A model generated the notes under the pieces. The model was not told the origin of the DNA. It ran no database searches and saw only the letters and a program-made list of their open reading frames with translations. This document shows positions 31,481 through 42,639 of a DNA stretch of 64,000 bases, piece by piece. Numbering within the stretch: the first letter of the stretch is position 1; the number at the start of each line of letters is the position of its first letter. The stretch covers positions 6,162,558 to 6,226,557 of the forward strand of contig OZ023198.1 of the NCBI GenBank assembly GCA_963995505.1, read 5' to 3'. Both the position numbers and the translations under genes were made by a program. The DNA is from Hypericum androsaemum. Its lineage: Eukaryota; Streptophyta; Magnoliopsida; Malpighiales; Hypericaceae.

Positions 31481-34164
31481 TATTATTTATACTTTGTTCG
31501 ATTCCGAACAAAGTATAAATTTTTTCCTTTTTTTCTTCTTTCCATAGCGGATTTCGAGCCGCTCCATTGACAGAAAACGCTCCCCTTGGAGCGATTTCAA
31601 TAGAAAATGCTGCTCCCACAGCGGTTTCGTTGAAGGCTAAACCGCTGCCCGCCGAGCGGTTTTTGGCTCGACCCCAGACAAGGAAAACATTCCCCGAGAA
31701 CCCCATTCAGAGAATTGTCGGGGAAATTAACCCCCTTTTAAAAAATTACCCCATTTCAACAATGGCCTTGTCAATCCATTCCTTTGCTTCTTCCCTCAGG
31801 TCAGGGCGCTTCTTCTCGTACCCTCCCTTTCCCTCTCTCTTCCTTTTCCCCCCTCTTCGGTTTCCTTAGTATACTCGAGAGGTATACTTTCCGGGAAATG
31901 CTCTTGCTAATATAGGTGTTTATATTTTCGTCTTTCGCTTCTATTTAGCAATTACTTGACGGGAAGCATGTTGCAGGTGGGTCTATGAAGGAGTTATTGA
32001 CGATCTTTACGGTGAATTTTTCATTTCTGAGAACAAGGTTCTCCAAAAGATATATTTACTTCATTTAAGTACACCATGTCAGTCAAACTTGTTAATATAC
32101 TGACAACTTCTTACTACGTTGGAGAGCCTATCTCTTGATCATGACGCCAAGTATTGGAGAGAACGTTACAGCTTCAAGGAAGGGATTCCTAGTTTCCTTT
32201 CAAATATTGCTGGGACTATTTTAACCACAGGACAATACTTGAATGTCATGAGAGAATGCGGACACAATGTTCAGGTTTCTTATTAATATCATGTTGTTGT
32301 CAATTAGTTTAATTTTTTTTTTTGGATTACTCGAATGGACCGATATTTTACTTGCTTACTTGTGTATCATTTTCCTTGTCAAATTGTTGTTGAAGGTTCC
32401 TACCTCAGAAAGTTGTAAATTGATGAGTCTTGGTTCAAATCATCAATACCTCGAGTGTATTAAAGTAGCATACAATTTTGCCAGCACTGAGCTGTTGGAC
32501 CTCATTAAAAATAAGGTATTTCTTGATGTATATATACCGATAGTTTCAGTTCCTGGATGAATTTGAAAACAGAGATTCCTCGCCTGTTTCTCCTGTGTTT
32601 TTCTTGGAGGAGCAATCTTTTGTGGTGGTCTGCTACATAACAAAAGATTTAACTGATTGATATCCATAATCGACATTCATAATCTTGCTTGATCAGGTAC
32701 TTAGCGGATGGACGTTCAAGCAAGATTAAATTAGTTCCTAATTGACAACTTGGAGGATTTTTTGCATGGAGCATTTCAGTGTCGCCTTTAGCAAGCTTGA
32801 ATTAATGTGGAATATGCTAGTTCTAATTTATACTCTATCCAAAGCAAGAATCGCTTTCACATTAATTTGGTGTAAGTTTGGTGCATTTCATGGATATAGC
32901 TCACGAGGAAATATCCATTGAAAAACTACAGGTTTCCTTTCCTTTATACTTCTTCTACAATGTGGAAGTTATAAGTGTTTGAAAAAGTTCTTATGTCCTG
33001 AGGGACCCTCTTTCTTTTCAGTCTCTGTTAGACTTGGCTTTACGTGCTACTGCAGCAGCAGCAGATCCTTGCCATGAAGACTTGACATGTTGTGTGGTAG
33101 GTGACCTGTTCCTTCTTCCTTCTTCCTTCCGCCTTTTGGACTTTTTGGTTTTAAATGAAATTGCCTTTTTTTTTATATCAGGAAACATCTTCTTTGCTCA
33201 AAACATTGGGTAACATTAAGGACATTGGGATGAAAACTGTTTCTGATGATAATGATCTGGGTGAAGCAGTGAGCATTACTGGTCTTGACACATTTTGCCT
33301 CAGTTACAAGGTAAATTCTCTATCACACATTTGCATGACCTCTTATCAACCCGAGTCTTCATGTTTTGGTGATGGTTCATTTCCTTGCAGGTTCAATGGC
33401 CATTGTCTATTGTAATCTCAAGAGGAGCACTCACAAAATACCATTTGATTTTTCGTTTTCTGTTTCACTGTAAGCATGTTGATCGATGACTAAGTGGAGG
33501 AGCTTGGCAAGTTCATCAGGTATGAGATCAATCAGGTCCTCCGGTGTACAAAGTATCCGTTTTTCTGGTTGAATGAAGACAAATATCGCTTGTAGGGAGT
33601 TCGTGCAATAAACATGCATGGAACAGCTATCGCCAGATCATCTCTGCTGTGCCGTAGCATGCTGAAATTCATCTCTGCTGCGTCTCAGTGGTTAGTCTCA
33701 TCTTCAATCGACGTCCCTGAGATCGAAGGACTCTCGGATGATGCGAAGTCTAAGCTGTGGAAATCGAGGAGCCTGTCTCGAAAGAGTACCCCAAACACAG
33801 CAGTTACAGATTCTATACTCTACGCCAATTTGTACTACAGCTGATGAAGTGTAACATAACAAATGTGGTAGCTGCAGTAATCAGGCAAATGCCATTCTTC
33901 TAAGAGCTCTCTCTCTCTCTCTCCACGTTGTTGCAAGAAATTCGAGAGAGACTTCGATTTAGAAGTGCAGAAATTGGGACCAATCTTGGAAAAGAGCTCT
34001 CGTGCCGAGCCTTATCTGACTCATCTATCACAGTGGATAATTCTTGGGGGATCTGCAGCATTGGCGTAAATATGTCCATCTTGAAATATTTGGTATATTA
34101 ATAAAGAAAATTAGTATTATATTTAAATCAAATTTTAGAGTCAGTATATACATGTATATGTAAT

Positions 34165-34510
34165 ACGGATAAATGTTTTTTTATCATTTTCTAACTAAAG
34201 TTCAACTGGGGTAAGCTATAAATCTTATGGACTTGTACTCTATCTAAACCCTACCCTACAACTCATACCCTAGTTTAGACTTGGTTAAAGACTCATATAG
34301 TACTATAGAATCGTACCCACGGGATAATAATGATAAATGCTTTTGACTAAGGTTCAATTATGGTAAAGTATCGTAAAAGAGAAGGTATGAATGAATGTTA
34401 TGAACTCATACCCTACAATAAACTCAAACCGTACCATAGAGTTAGTCAAAGTCAACAAACCTAAGATTATATTGTGCTGTAGAATCGACCACGGGATATA
34501 GATATTTCTG
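34165..34510. repeat. Diverged direct duplication downstream of GCP2
   Basis: Two segments of about 165-175 bp (roughly 34190-34330 and 34340-34505) share 'actaaggttcaa', 'aactcataccctac' and 'tagaatcg-acccacgggata' in the same order. No coding content is seen. Confidence 0.55.
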
Positions 34511-35063
34511 CTCCTGGAAGCAGGTGAAGAGAAAGCTCATTTCTACAGCTTTCTATTTTTGGTTCAGTCGTTTCTACAGCCTTTGAAAGCCACTTTCGTG
34601 TATAATTTGGGTTCTTCGATGAAGCACCAAGCCACATTCATGTTTATTGATGTAACTTCTCCTATAAGAGATTATATTTATGAAGTTCAACGTCAGGTTA
34701 AATGATACAACACTCTTTATTTGATAACTCAGGGTACCAACCAACCCACTATTTTTGGCAGCGGGCTCTTTCTTTTGCACCTCTCTCTTGGAGCTTTAAC
34801 GGGCTTAACGTTACAATTACAGATCAGTAGACTATCAGGATGATGGTGCAAATATTCCTTCTAAGTTATGATAATTTCAAGGAATATTCGCAGCTGCCTC
34901 CATTAACAAGTCGATCAGAGGTCCTCCCCTCAACAACCAAGCTTTGGGTTGTCAGCCCTTACCCGGCAGAATTAACCCCTCTCAAGCATTCACATTTATG
35001 GCCCTCCAGTTCTTGAGATATCTCACCAATTTAACGTAAACGAATGCAATACCGACCACCTGT

Positions 35064-38000
35064 TCAACGTTGTCGTTGGCACATTGCACAAATGGCTGCA
35101 GATCTGACATTTGCGTAGGTGCAATGTTCACAAGACCAACGGCCGGCATCATCGGTGTTTCCACCCGTACCAGTTGACCTGGATGTTGAGCCCTTTCCTC
35201 GACCACTCCTTCCCCTACTACTACTGCCACCACCTCCCACACTTTTGGAACTTGCTGTCCTGCTGCAGGCACCAATAGAGTCTACATCTGATAGACCATT
35301 TTCTAAAGCTCGGACAAGATTCTCAAAGTAGTTTCTTGTGACACTGTTTTCATATGCAAAAGGTGCAACATGGCGAAAAAGAAAAACAAATCAGGAACAG
35401 TACACAAATCAGGAACAGTACATGAAAAAACCGGTCAGAATTTGACAGTTCGCAGATAAGTTTGTATAACTTCTCAAGTGATGACTCTAAAAACATTGAC
35501 AGAAGAAATAAGGCTCATGGTTTCAAACAAACATCAGGAAACTTCACGAGGAGAATAATTTCCATAAATTCATAACAAAAATCACCTGGTTAACCCAGCA
35601 AGTTTGGTTCGGAAGTCATTGAAATCTTTTGATGGGCCCTCTCCATTCAGGTAAACTAGGAGTTCCTTCTCCGCACATTGATGAAGCCGTTCCAAGCCAG
35701 ACTCAGCCTCACCTGCAACACATGATATAATCACAAACACTAGAAATGATTCAAGCATACAGCTCTCTGTTGACTGAGGGGAGGTGTGGTACCCTGCAAA
35801 TACTCAAAGAACTGTCTCTTAGCATGTTCATGCTCAGGCAAGTAGTAACCATACGCATACGTCCATTTCAAAACTCGCCTGCATTCCACTATCTGCCAAA
35901 AAAAGTATCTTGGATGAGAAAAGAGAAAATTTACAGTTTTCACTTACTTTCTACACAAAATAGAGGAAGTAAACACCTGCAGCCAAGCCTCTGTGATGAA
36001 CTTCAGCTGAGATTCAGGTTGGCACTGTATGTCACTTAACTTTTCAAGCTAAAAAAACATGCAACAATGTTAAATAACAATAGAAGGGAAACTGATCAAA
36101 GAATTGTGTTTTTGTGAAGCTCTTGAATCCTATTGTCCTTCCTCAACAATGACTACCCATGGCAACAGATTCACGCGATATTGGGTATGTCTGTATGCAT
36201 TTTCACGACCAGCGGAACAAGATAAATCTACAAGATTTTAGTTGCCTTTCACCACCAACAGATTCAGACATGTACTAGGCTGATGTTGTGCAACAGAGAT
36301 AAGGGTATACATACAAAGGCAAACATAACGTCCCCACAAATTACAGTCCCCAGAAGTAAATTGATCGCAGAATAATAATCCTGACAGCAGCAATAACCAA
36401 AGAACTAGAGATGCTACAGAGATCTACATACATGTACAGTTTGCATTTGCTGGAGGTCTGCCATAGCTTTCTGCCTAGACTGCATCCAGGAGAAAAAAGT
36501 TAAGAACTGCTGGAACATAAACTAACAAATAAAACATAAGAGCAGAAAATCTGATTAACTGGTGGTGTTCAATATTCTGACAGAAGTGAAGTAAAAGCAG
36601 ATAATTACAAACAGAATTGAGTAACATTTGGGGGTGACTTGCTTAAACTCACTAAGCACTTGGAAATTGGGCTACATACCCTCGGGGCCTAGGGTGGGGA
36701 TTGGCATACAAGAAGTCCACAATCAGGTTGGCCCCTTGGACCTCCAACCAAAATGAAAAATCAGTAGCAAGTCATGATTTCATAAGCACACTTACTGATT
36801 GATTGGTGGCCCATCTTTCATAATAATGGGTGTACCTTTCCAACGAGTTCTTGGCCATTTCTCTTCTCTTCTCGCTTTCATCATACTGTAAACAGTAGAC
36901 AACAAATTAGGTGCTTAGAAAACATGTCCAGAACTTAGAATGGTTAACTAGTTTGACATACCACTCCCTCTTGCTTTGCTGTCTCATATCTGTTACATGC
37001 ATAAAACCCACCGGTTCTTTCCCCATGATCAGACCATGCACCAAGGCAAAGCCTAGAACCACAAGCATCCACAGATTATATTTCTATCTAAAGAAGACAT
37101 CCTGAAGTAGGTGATAATTGAAGCAAGATCACATCTCCCAATGTGCGGATGGATGAGCTCTTGTGCAGTTTTCAGACAGAGAGGGAGGGCATGGAGAGGG
37201 TGGAAAGAAACAAGATGGCCTTCACTTACCAGCAAAATTCAAATTTACAAGGAGGTGTGCATGTGATGTGCATGCAGCCTTGATTTTTCTCAATTGGCCG
37301 TTTACACTTTGGACAAGGCTTCGAGTTGGCCAATATCCTGAAATTTCACCAATAAACCAAATTACATTTTCCAAGATAAGCTCATAACAAAAGACCTGAT
37401 TTTCAAACTTAAAAGGTATCTTTCTCTCACACAATTAAAACTTGCTTTCATATCACTATGATTTCCAACATGCTGATAAGCAACAGATGTACATACAATT
37501 ATGAGCAAAGCACAAAACTGTGCGCCAAGAAAATTTTCTTAGCAAATCTGGATCAACCAAAACAAAGAATACTAACATTCATTACAGACCATAATTGATC
37601 CAATAAGATCTACTTTTGTAGACCATTGATTTTGAGAGTTGACCGAGGCTCATTTTTTCAATCTAATAGATGGTAACGAGACTGAGATTATTATGATAGC
37701 TTTACAAAAGGAAAACCCTTGCCTGAAAAGGGGTTAACTAGGCTCAGCTAAAAGCAATAAATAAACAACCAACAGATTTTGCTTCGACCCCTATATCTAT
37801 TATGTGGTTGGATGAAGTAAATGAGCATCCTTTAGTTAGATGGCACATCCAGATGCTGCCTACTCATAGCTATCACTAGGCTCAATAATATATTGTCATG
37901 TACCGTACCAGTTCATATTTTCTGACTCTGCGCTATTCTTCAGTATCCACTTGGAAACAGTTTCACAATTAACTGGTCGGTGGGCTTCCTCGGTACACTG

Positions 38001-39954
38001 CAAAGACAAAAAAAAAGTGAAGTTTAGAAATTACTGAAAATGAAAAGGTTAATAGGAGAACCAAGAGAAAGGAAATTACAGAATTATGAACAACGAAAAA
38101 CACTCACATTCCAGCAAAAGCTGTAAGAGCATCGACAAATGACATCATAGCTTCCACTGCCAACAATGAAATCGACAGCATAATCACAGCCGGGAGCTGG
38201 GCACCACTTTGTCTACCAAATACCCAAAAGGATTTATTAGAGCACAGAAATGGTAGTTAGAAAATACACGTGTGCACCTCCATGAACCACTCTCCTATCA
38301 AAATTGAGAAATCTAATCATATGCTGGACTAAAGGTCATAAAGATCCACGTCTACTGAACACATCAAACAAGCACCACGAAAATAAAGGCAAGAAAGTTT
38401 GGGAACTACAGAATTGGCTCACTTTACAGAATGATAAGTGAGAACAAATCTACAAACACATCAAACAAGAACAATGAGCGTGTCCGATGTACATAATCTA
38501 TCTCATGAAGTTGCAGTTACTTTCAGTAAATATTAAGTGAGATATAAATTATTATGAAATTGAGATACCTGTATGACTACAATTTAGACAGAAATCTTCT
38601 AAAAGAAATACCTTTCTGTTGTCCTCAACGTAAGATCTGACAAGATATCGGGAATACTTCTCCTTGTCGTCGCCAGAAACCAACATGTTAATCATATCTT
38701 GGTCAACAACAGCACCACAAGATGGATCGGGACACCGCAACATCAAACATCCAGGACCATCATTGATGGATGTGCTGATATAACCTAAAAGGGAAACAAA
38801 GAAGGATTTCAAACAAATTACAGAGTGAAGTGATAAATATTAAGGACATGCCACAAACCACTACAAGCACAAGCCAGAAGAGGTTAGCCAGCACTAGCTT
38901 ATATCAGAAAATTAAATCCTATGCTGACATACACAATTACAGATCAGCATAGCCATTTTGACGTACGAACAAATAACCCCAGCACTTATTTAACCCACGA
39001 AGTTGGTCAACAATCATGTTGGCAGGGAAGAAACCTGCTTTCTGGCAATAACATCTACAGCAATAAGATCTACAGAACCTACAAGAACTGGAACGTTTTC
39101 CCCTAATAAGAACCTATAAGAAATGATTCCACAGGTAGAAGAATAAACTGAAGCAAGCTAGTGTATAATCGATGTGAAACGAACCTTCCCAACATGAATT
39201 ACAAAATGGGTGACCACAAGCAGCAGCCTGCAACTTATCACAAGGATAAGTATCAAAACAGATTCCGCAGGTCATCTGTGCAAAGGCAAGGCAGATGACA
39301 GTAGTTTAGAAGGAGATACCAAAATGACCAGCTTCTGAAATAAATATCCAAATGCAGTAGGAGGAGGATAGACTTACCTCTCTGCCGTCGGGAAATCGGA
39401 CGACCTGTTTGTTCAGCAAACCAACGGCTTTCCTTACCCTGTCTTCATCCGCAAACCACTCATCATGTACTTTACTAACGCTCCTGCGAGGCCACATAAA
39501 TACAAGGCATGGATCAAGTAACACCGTGGCAGACCAAAACAGTCTCGAATTAAACAAGGAAGGGCGGGCTAACGGGCGGGGTGGAAATAGAATACCAGTT
39601 ATAGTAACGGAGAAGAACCGAAGCGGAAACCTTGGGGATGGAGAGGACGGTGGATATGCGGGCGATATCATCTTCCTGGCGCCGGCGGATATCTGCATCG
39701 CTGAGGATCGCGTAGTTTTGCTGCGAAATGCAAAGGAAAGGAGATAGCTTTCAGTCATCGAAACTCACTCTATTGCATTTGATAGTTAAAAAGAGAGAGA
39801 GAAAGAGGGGAACCAGATGGCGGTGGGAGGTGAGAAGGTCGTCGTCGTCGGAGTCGTGGTCGATGAAGTCGTAATCGGCGGGGTCGGAGTCGTAGTGGAC
39901 GGGGGTGTCGCCTCCGTTGCCGCTGTAGAAGTCGTCCTCCTCCTCCGGTTCCAT
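35064..39954 (-). CDS. ARI: ARIADNE-type RBR E3 ubiquitin ligase
   Basis: RING-between-RING ligase that passes ubiquitin from an E2 through a cysteine thioester to its substrate. I read fifteen exons on the minus strand: 39814-39954, 39596-39720, 39378-39483, 39185-39275, 38612-38784, 38108-38212, 37909-37997, 37230-37337, 36962-37052, 36796-36885, 36438-36479, 35977-36048, 35793-35892, 35595-35712 and 35064-35343. Together they make 1,731 nt, 576 residues, with all phases agreeing. The start is the ATG at 39954 ([12 protein letters not shown]). Domains are an acidic N-terminus ([11 protein letters not shown]) and a UBA-like segment ([16 protein letters not shown]). RING1 starts at residue 127 (CGICFDTY...[10 protein letters not shown]). 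IBR follows ([12 protein letters not shown]...CRCSYSFCW). RING2 has [14 protein letters not shown], with the expected catalytic Cys near 298. Next come the Ariadne helices and a C-terminal RanBP2-type finger (WSCEHC...CAMC, 553-572). The finger points to the ARI1-like subgroup. It appears intact. Confidence 0.94.
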
Positions 39955-40141
39955 CCCCAAAATCCAACCCCAACCCCAACCCTAGCGATGCGAATCCTCT
40001 CTCGCCGGCTGAAAATATGACGGCTTACCACCAAGTGAGTGACGCGATGATCGGGATCGCAGAAAAGCACTCCAATTAACTTAATTGGTTAAACTATTAA
40101 CCCCAAAAGAAATGAAACCTCCACAACACAAGCACTTCCTG

Positions 40142-40177
<36 letters not shown>

Positions 40178-40678
40178 CACACCAACAAAGCACTACCTGA
40201 CCTCCTCCCCTGTAGCTATTATTTAATACTGTTATTAATAGTTTTGTTATTTATAAAAATTGATAAACAAAGGTAAGACTTTTAAGGCATGGTTTGGTTT
40301 TTACTAAAATGATTTCGAATCTAAATTTTATAAATGTAATGAAAACACTTTTTAAAGAAATAAGTTTGAAAACAAATTTATGATATCTTTTAGCTCACTT
40401 TTCTTCTTTTCCTTTTGTCCACAAAGAGGAGCAATTTAGGACCCATTTGGTAATAACCTGGGTTAATTGGCATGAATAGTTCGAGATTAAACACAAAATT
40501 TGAATCCTCTTAGCGTCGCATTAAAATTGGGTATGTGAAATTTTGTTATTGTTCGGCTAAACTCTAGATTAATCAGCTATAATGATCGTCATTCTTTGGG
40601 GTATTTTAATTATCTTGCTATCAGTTAGTGATTTGTTTTATCGGTCACGACTCGAGATATTTTGTAATCTTGGTGTAA
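39955..40678. other. Upstream region of the ARIADNE gene
   Basis: Contains the gene's 5' leader and promoter (read on the minus strand). A (CT)n microsatellite at about 40143-40174 gives a GA-rich tract 190-220 bp upstream of the start codon, which is common in plant core promoters. The rest (40200-40678) is AT-rich with no gene seen. Confidence 0.5.
40143..40174. repeat. (CT)n microsatellite
   Basis: A nearly perfect dinucleotide run, sixteen or so repeats, in the putative promoter or leader of the ARIADNE gene. Confidence 0.9.
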
Positions 40679-40693
40679 ATAAATAAAATTATA

Positions 40694-40878
40694 TCCAACA
40701 AGTACTTAGATCAACTGGTAAGGGAGTTGTTTTAGCTTAATCAGGTCTCGGGTTCGAGTCTTTGGGTACGCAGCAGTGTTAAATACTTGTTGGAAGAGTT
40801 TTGCCACCTTTTAAGGGCCCTACCCGGCTCGAAATTGGATTAGTCGGCCCAATAGGCCGGATACCAATTGGTTAAACC
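40694..40878 (+). mobile_element. tRNA-derived SINE with perfect 15-bp TSD
   Basis: The 185-bp element is flanked by ATAAATAAAATTATA at 40679-40693 and 40879-40893. It begins TCCAACAAGTAC, carries an A-box-like TTAGATCAACTGGT (40706-40719) and a B box GGTTCGAGTCT (40751-40761) about 32 bp apart, then a non-tRNA body ending AATTGGTTAAACC. Spacing, length and long TSD all fit a plant SINE mobilised by LINE machinery. The perfect TSD suggests a fairly recent insertion. Confidence 0.85.
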
Positions 40879-40893
40879 ATAAATAAAATTATA

Positions 40894-41496
40894 AACATCT
40901 CAAAGAAAAAGTGATTGTCCTAATATGGGTTGATAAAATTCAATTATAGAAAAGAAGAAAAGAGAGGAACAACTAGTTATGAGCTGTCTTTTCCCTTGGT
41001 GAAAAAACTAGTCAGGAGCTACTCAAGGCTTTCGCTTTGAAGAGTATACTGTAACAGAGAGAAATTGAGGAATTATTATTAGGTAAGGGTAAAAGGAGCG
41101 AATTGAATCGAAGGAAACCAAATCGAAGGAAACAGTGAACTGACTTGCAACTAATGTATGCATCTCAATCAAAGGAAAAGTTGGGCCAGTAAGTAAGTGA
41201 TGGTCGAGAAAGGTCAAGGTGTAATGTCCATAACACTTGCACTTACATTTGGAAGTGCAAATGCCCAAACCCAACACAGAAAAAACAAACACCCTCTCTA
41301 CATCATCAAAATCACAAGGACGACAAGTCACTGATGTTCTCCTCCATGACCATCCACTCTCCCAAGTTGCAATGTTGTTTTTCTATCTGGTGCCATTTAT
41401 GTAAGTATATTCCGTATAACATGCGATTTGAATGCAGCAACACAATATCTTTATGTAAGTAGTGCATTAGAATATTGATGTGATGGGAGAACTAGC
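40894..41496. other. Intergenic, no gene seen
   Basis: AT-rich DNA. The short open frame at 41023-41331 (minus) has no recognisable content. Confidence 0.4.
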
Positions 41497-41665
41497 CATT
41501 CAAACGTCAAAAGGCTATCTTTTGACCAAGACTGATAGAAGAAGAAGGAACATCAGAAAAAAAAATCACGTCTTCTCTGCTCGTCCTTTCAACCTATCGC
41601 GATTCCAAAATATACCACCCGTGGCATCTCTCTTTCCGGTGGTCCACCCCCCATTCGGAGGAGGA
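41497..41665. repeat. Dispersed repeat, copy 1
   Basis: About 165 bp beginning CCATTCAAACGTCAAAAGGC and ending at CCACCCCCCATTCGGAGG. It is repeated in the same orientation at 59786-59943 with about 90 percent identity by eye. I do not recognise the family and see no TIR or tRNA boxes. Confidence 0.75.
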
Positions 41666-41698
41666 GGACAACGTCGTGGTGGTTATTATGAATTCAGC

Positions 41699-41967
41699 AA
41701 ATAGGGAACAAAACGCGCAAAGAACATGGACACAAGAGTTTACGTGTTTCGGCCTAATGCCTACGTCAACAGAGAGAAATGAGAACTTTTATTGATGAGT
41801 TTTCGAGCCGCAAACCCATACAAAAAACCTAGGGTAATATGTCTTTATATAGATACAAACCCTTGGTGTACAAGTAACCTATCTAAGTCAGATTAGGAGT
41901 CCAAAATCTAGTCAGAATAGGAATAGGAATAGGAAATAAATTTTTTCTATTTCTCGCCATCCCAACA
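41699..41967 (-). repeat. Ty1/copia-type LTR (3' LTR, minus orientation)
   Basis: Begins TGAATTCAGC and ends CATCCCAACA. The next bases read, on the minus strand, GCCAAGGTGGAGAT, the classical Ty1/copia polypurine tract next to a 3' LTR. No matching second LTR is in the window. Confidence 0.65.
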
Positions 41968-42241
41968 ATCTCCACCTTGGCGAGAAATCATCTCGTGGAA
42001 GAACTATAAAGCTTCACCCGAACTTCAACAAACTCCACATTGACAAAACAACGCCCCATGAAGAACCATGAGATCTTGCAAAACTAATCCGACTCCACCG
42101 ATTCCATCTCGGACCATAGATAACTGCATCAATAAGACCATCTCAACTTTCTCTTCATCTTTTGTTCAATCACTTGGAGCCAGCCCCTAAACTCGAGCTT
42201 CTGAGCTTGCTTGGCATATTTTCTCCAATCTCTATTGAACC
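41968..42241 (-). mobile_element. Ty1-type relic interior, interrupted
   Basis: Non-coding interior next to the LTR above. It continues, after removal of the Tat element and one GAACC, at about 53009-53290. No protein domain is readable in either part, so the element was non-autonomous or is strongly decayed. Confidence 0.45.
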
Positions 42242-42555
42242 TGTTGCGGGGAAAAGAGAATAAATAACCCGAGACGGATCTGGAGTGGTCGTTCCAAGGT
42301 CGGTCTAAAGCTATGCTAGGCTACCGGCTATGCTAGGCTACAAACTAAGGAAAACGATAAAGATAGAAGAGTAGTTTGTTGTTGTGTTTGTTGATTGATG
42401 TCCTTCTCTGGCACCCGAGCTCCCTTTATATAGCACGTCCTGACCTAGCTCCATTCTTCCCGTGCAAGAAATTCTGTCCCGAGTGAATATTTTGTTTCCA
42501 AAACAACCCGACTTAGAATAAGAAAATCTAAACCGTCTTCCTCCAATGAACAGAT
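42242..42555 (-). repeat. Truncated 3' LTR of the Tat element
   Basis: Matches 52138-52455 closely to the phrase 'aatgaacagatct' and then diverges completely. About 550 bp of the LTR and the polypurine tract are missing, so a deletion joined the LTR remnant to the antisense ORF region. Confidence 0.85.
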
Positions 42556-42639
42556 CTTGTTTCCAACTTTGTTTTTCCATACAATTTATCGCTCTTTGGG
42601 TCACATATGGTACTCTATGCTAGGCTTTCTACGAGAGCA

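Larger units (their letters stand above)
30466..31751. mobile_element. Mutator-like foldback element in GCP2 exon 4
   Basis: 1,286 bp with TIRs of about 280 bp that begin GAGTAATTTT / GGGTAATTTT and share CCCCGACAATTC and AACCGCTG-type blocks. It is flanked by a perfect 9-bp duplication CATTTCAAC (30457-30465 and 31752-31760). Removing the element and one TSD copy rejoins a GCP2 exon at SHFN|NGLVN, so the pre-insertion state is known. A 9-bp TSD plus long TIRs is the hallmark of Mutator-like elements. No transposase is present. Confidence 0.85.
28619..34069 (+). pseudogene. GCP2: Gamma-tubulin complex protein 2 (GCP2) pseudogene
   Basis: GCP2 is a core subunit of the gamma-tubulin complex that nucleates microtubules. 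The exons readable in order are 28619-28644 and 28728-28773 (MERPSFSSR...IGCYDAAVQ), 28869-28979 (ELIVIDDLMCALVGVQGRYI), 30256-30273 (MDLALQ) and 30385-30465 (ELANRIFSLCRCYVVIDRFV). They continue with about 31977-32037 (WVYEGVIDDLYGEFFISEN), 32125-32274 (DAKYWRERYSFKEGIPSF), 32396-32515, part of one near 32884-32931 (HFMDIAHEE), 33022-33096 (SLLDLALRATAAAADPCHED), 33182-33310, 33391-33519, 33596-33840 and 33950-34069 (SSRAEPYLTHLSQWI). Splice borders are mostly intact. Lesions are an LTR-like insertion in exon 3, a Mutator-like element in exon 4 and a frameshift just after it. Whole exons that should follow are also missing, TGA sits at 33487-33489 (after HVDR), and exons are missing at the MLKFI/SAASQW join. 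It cannot make a full protein. Confidence 0.88.

Noticed and set aside
30420..31869. Mirror-image frames of the type MTENAPLGAISIENAAP on both strands
   Set aside because: They arise because the TIRs of the foldback element are inverted copies; the frame is not maintained outside them.
39770..40070. Arg- and Thr-rich frames overlapping exon 1 of the ARIADNE gene
   Set aside because: Alternative frames of the acidic GAC-rich exon; the frame I use continues through all fifteen exons with correct phase.
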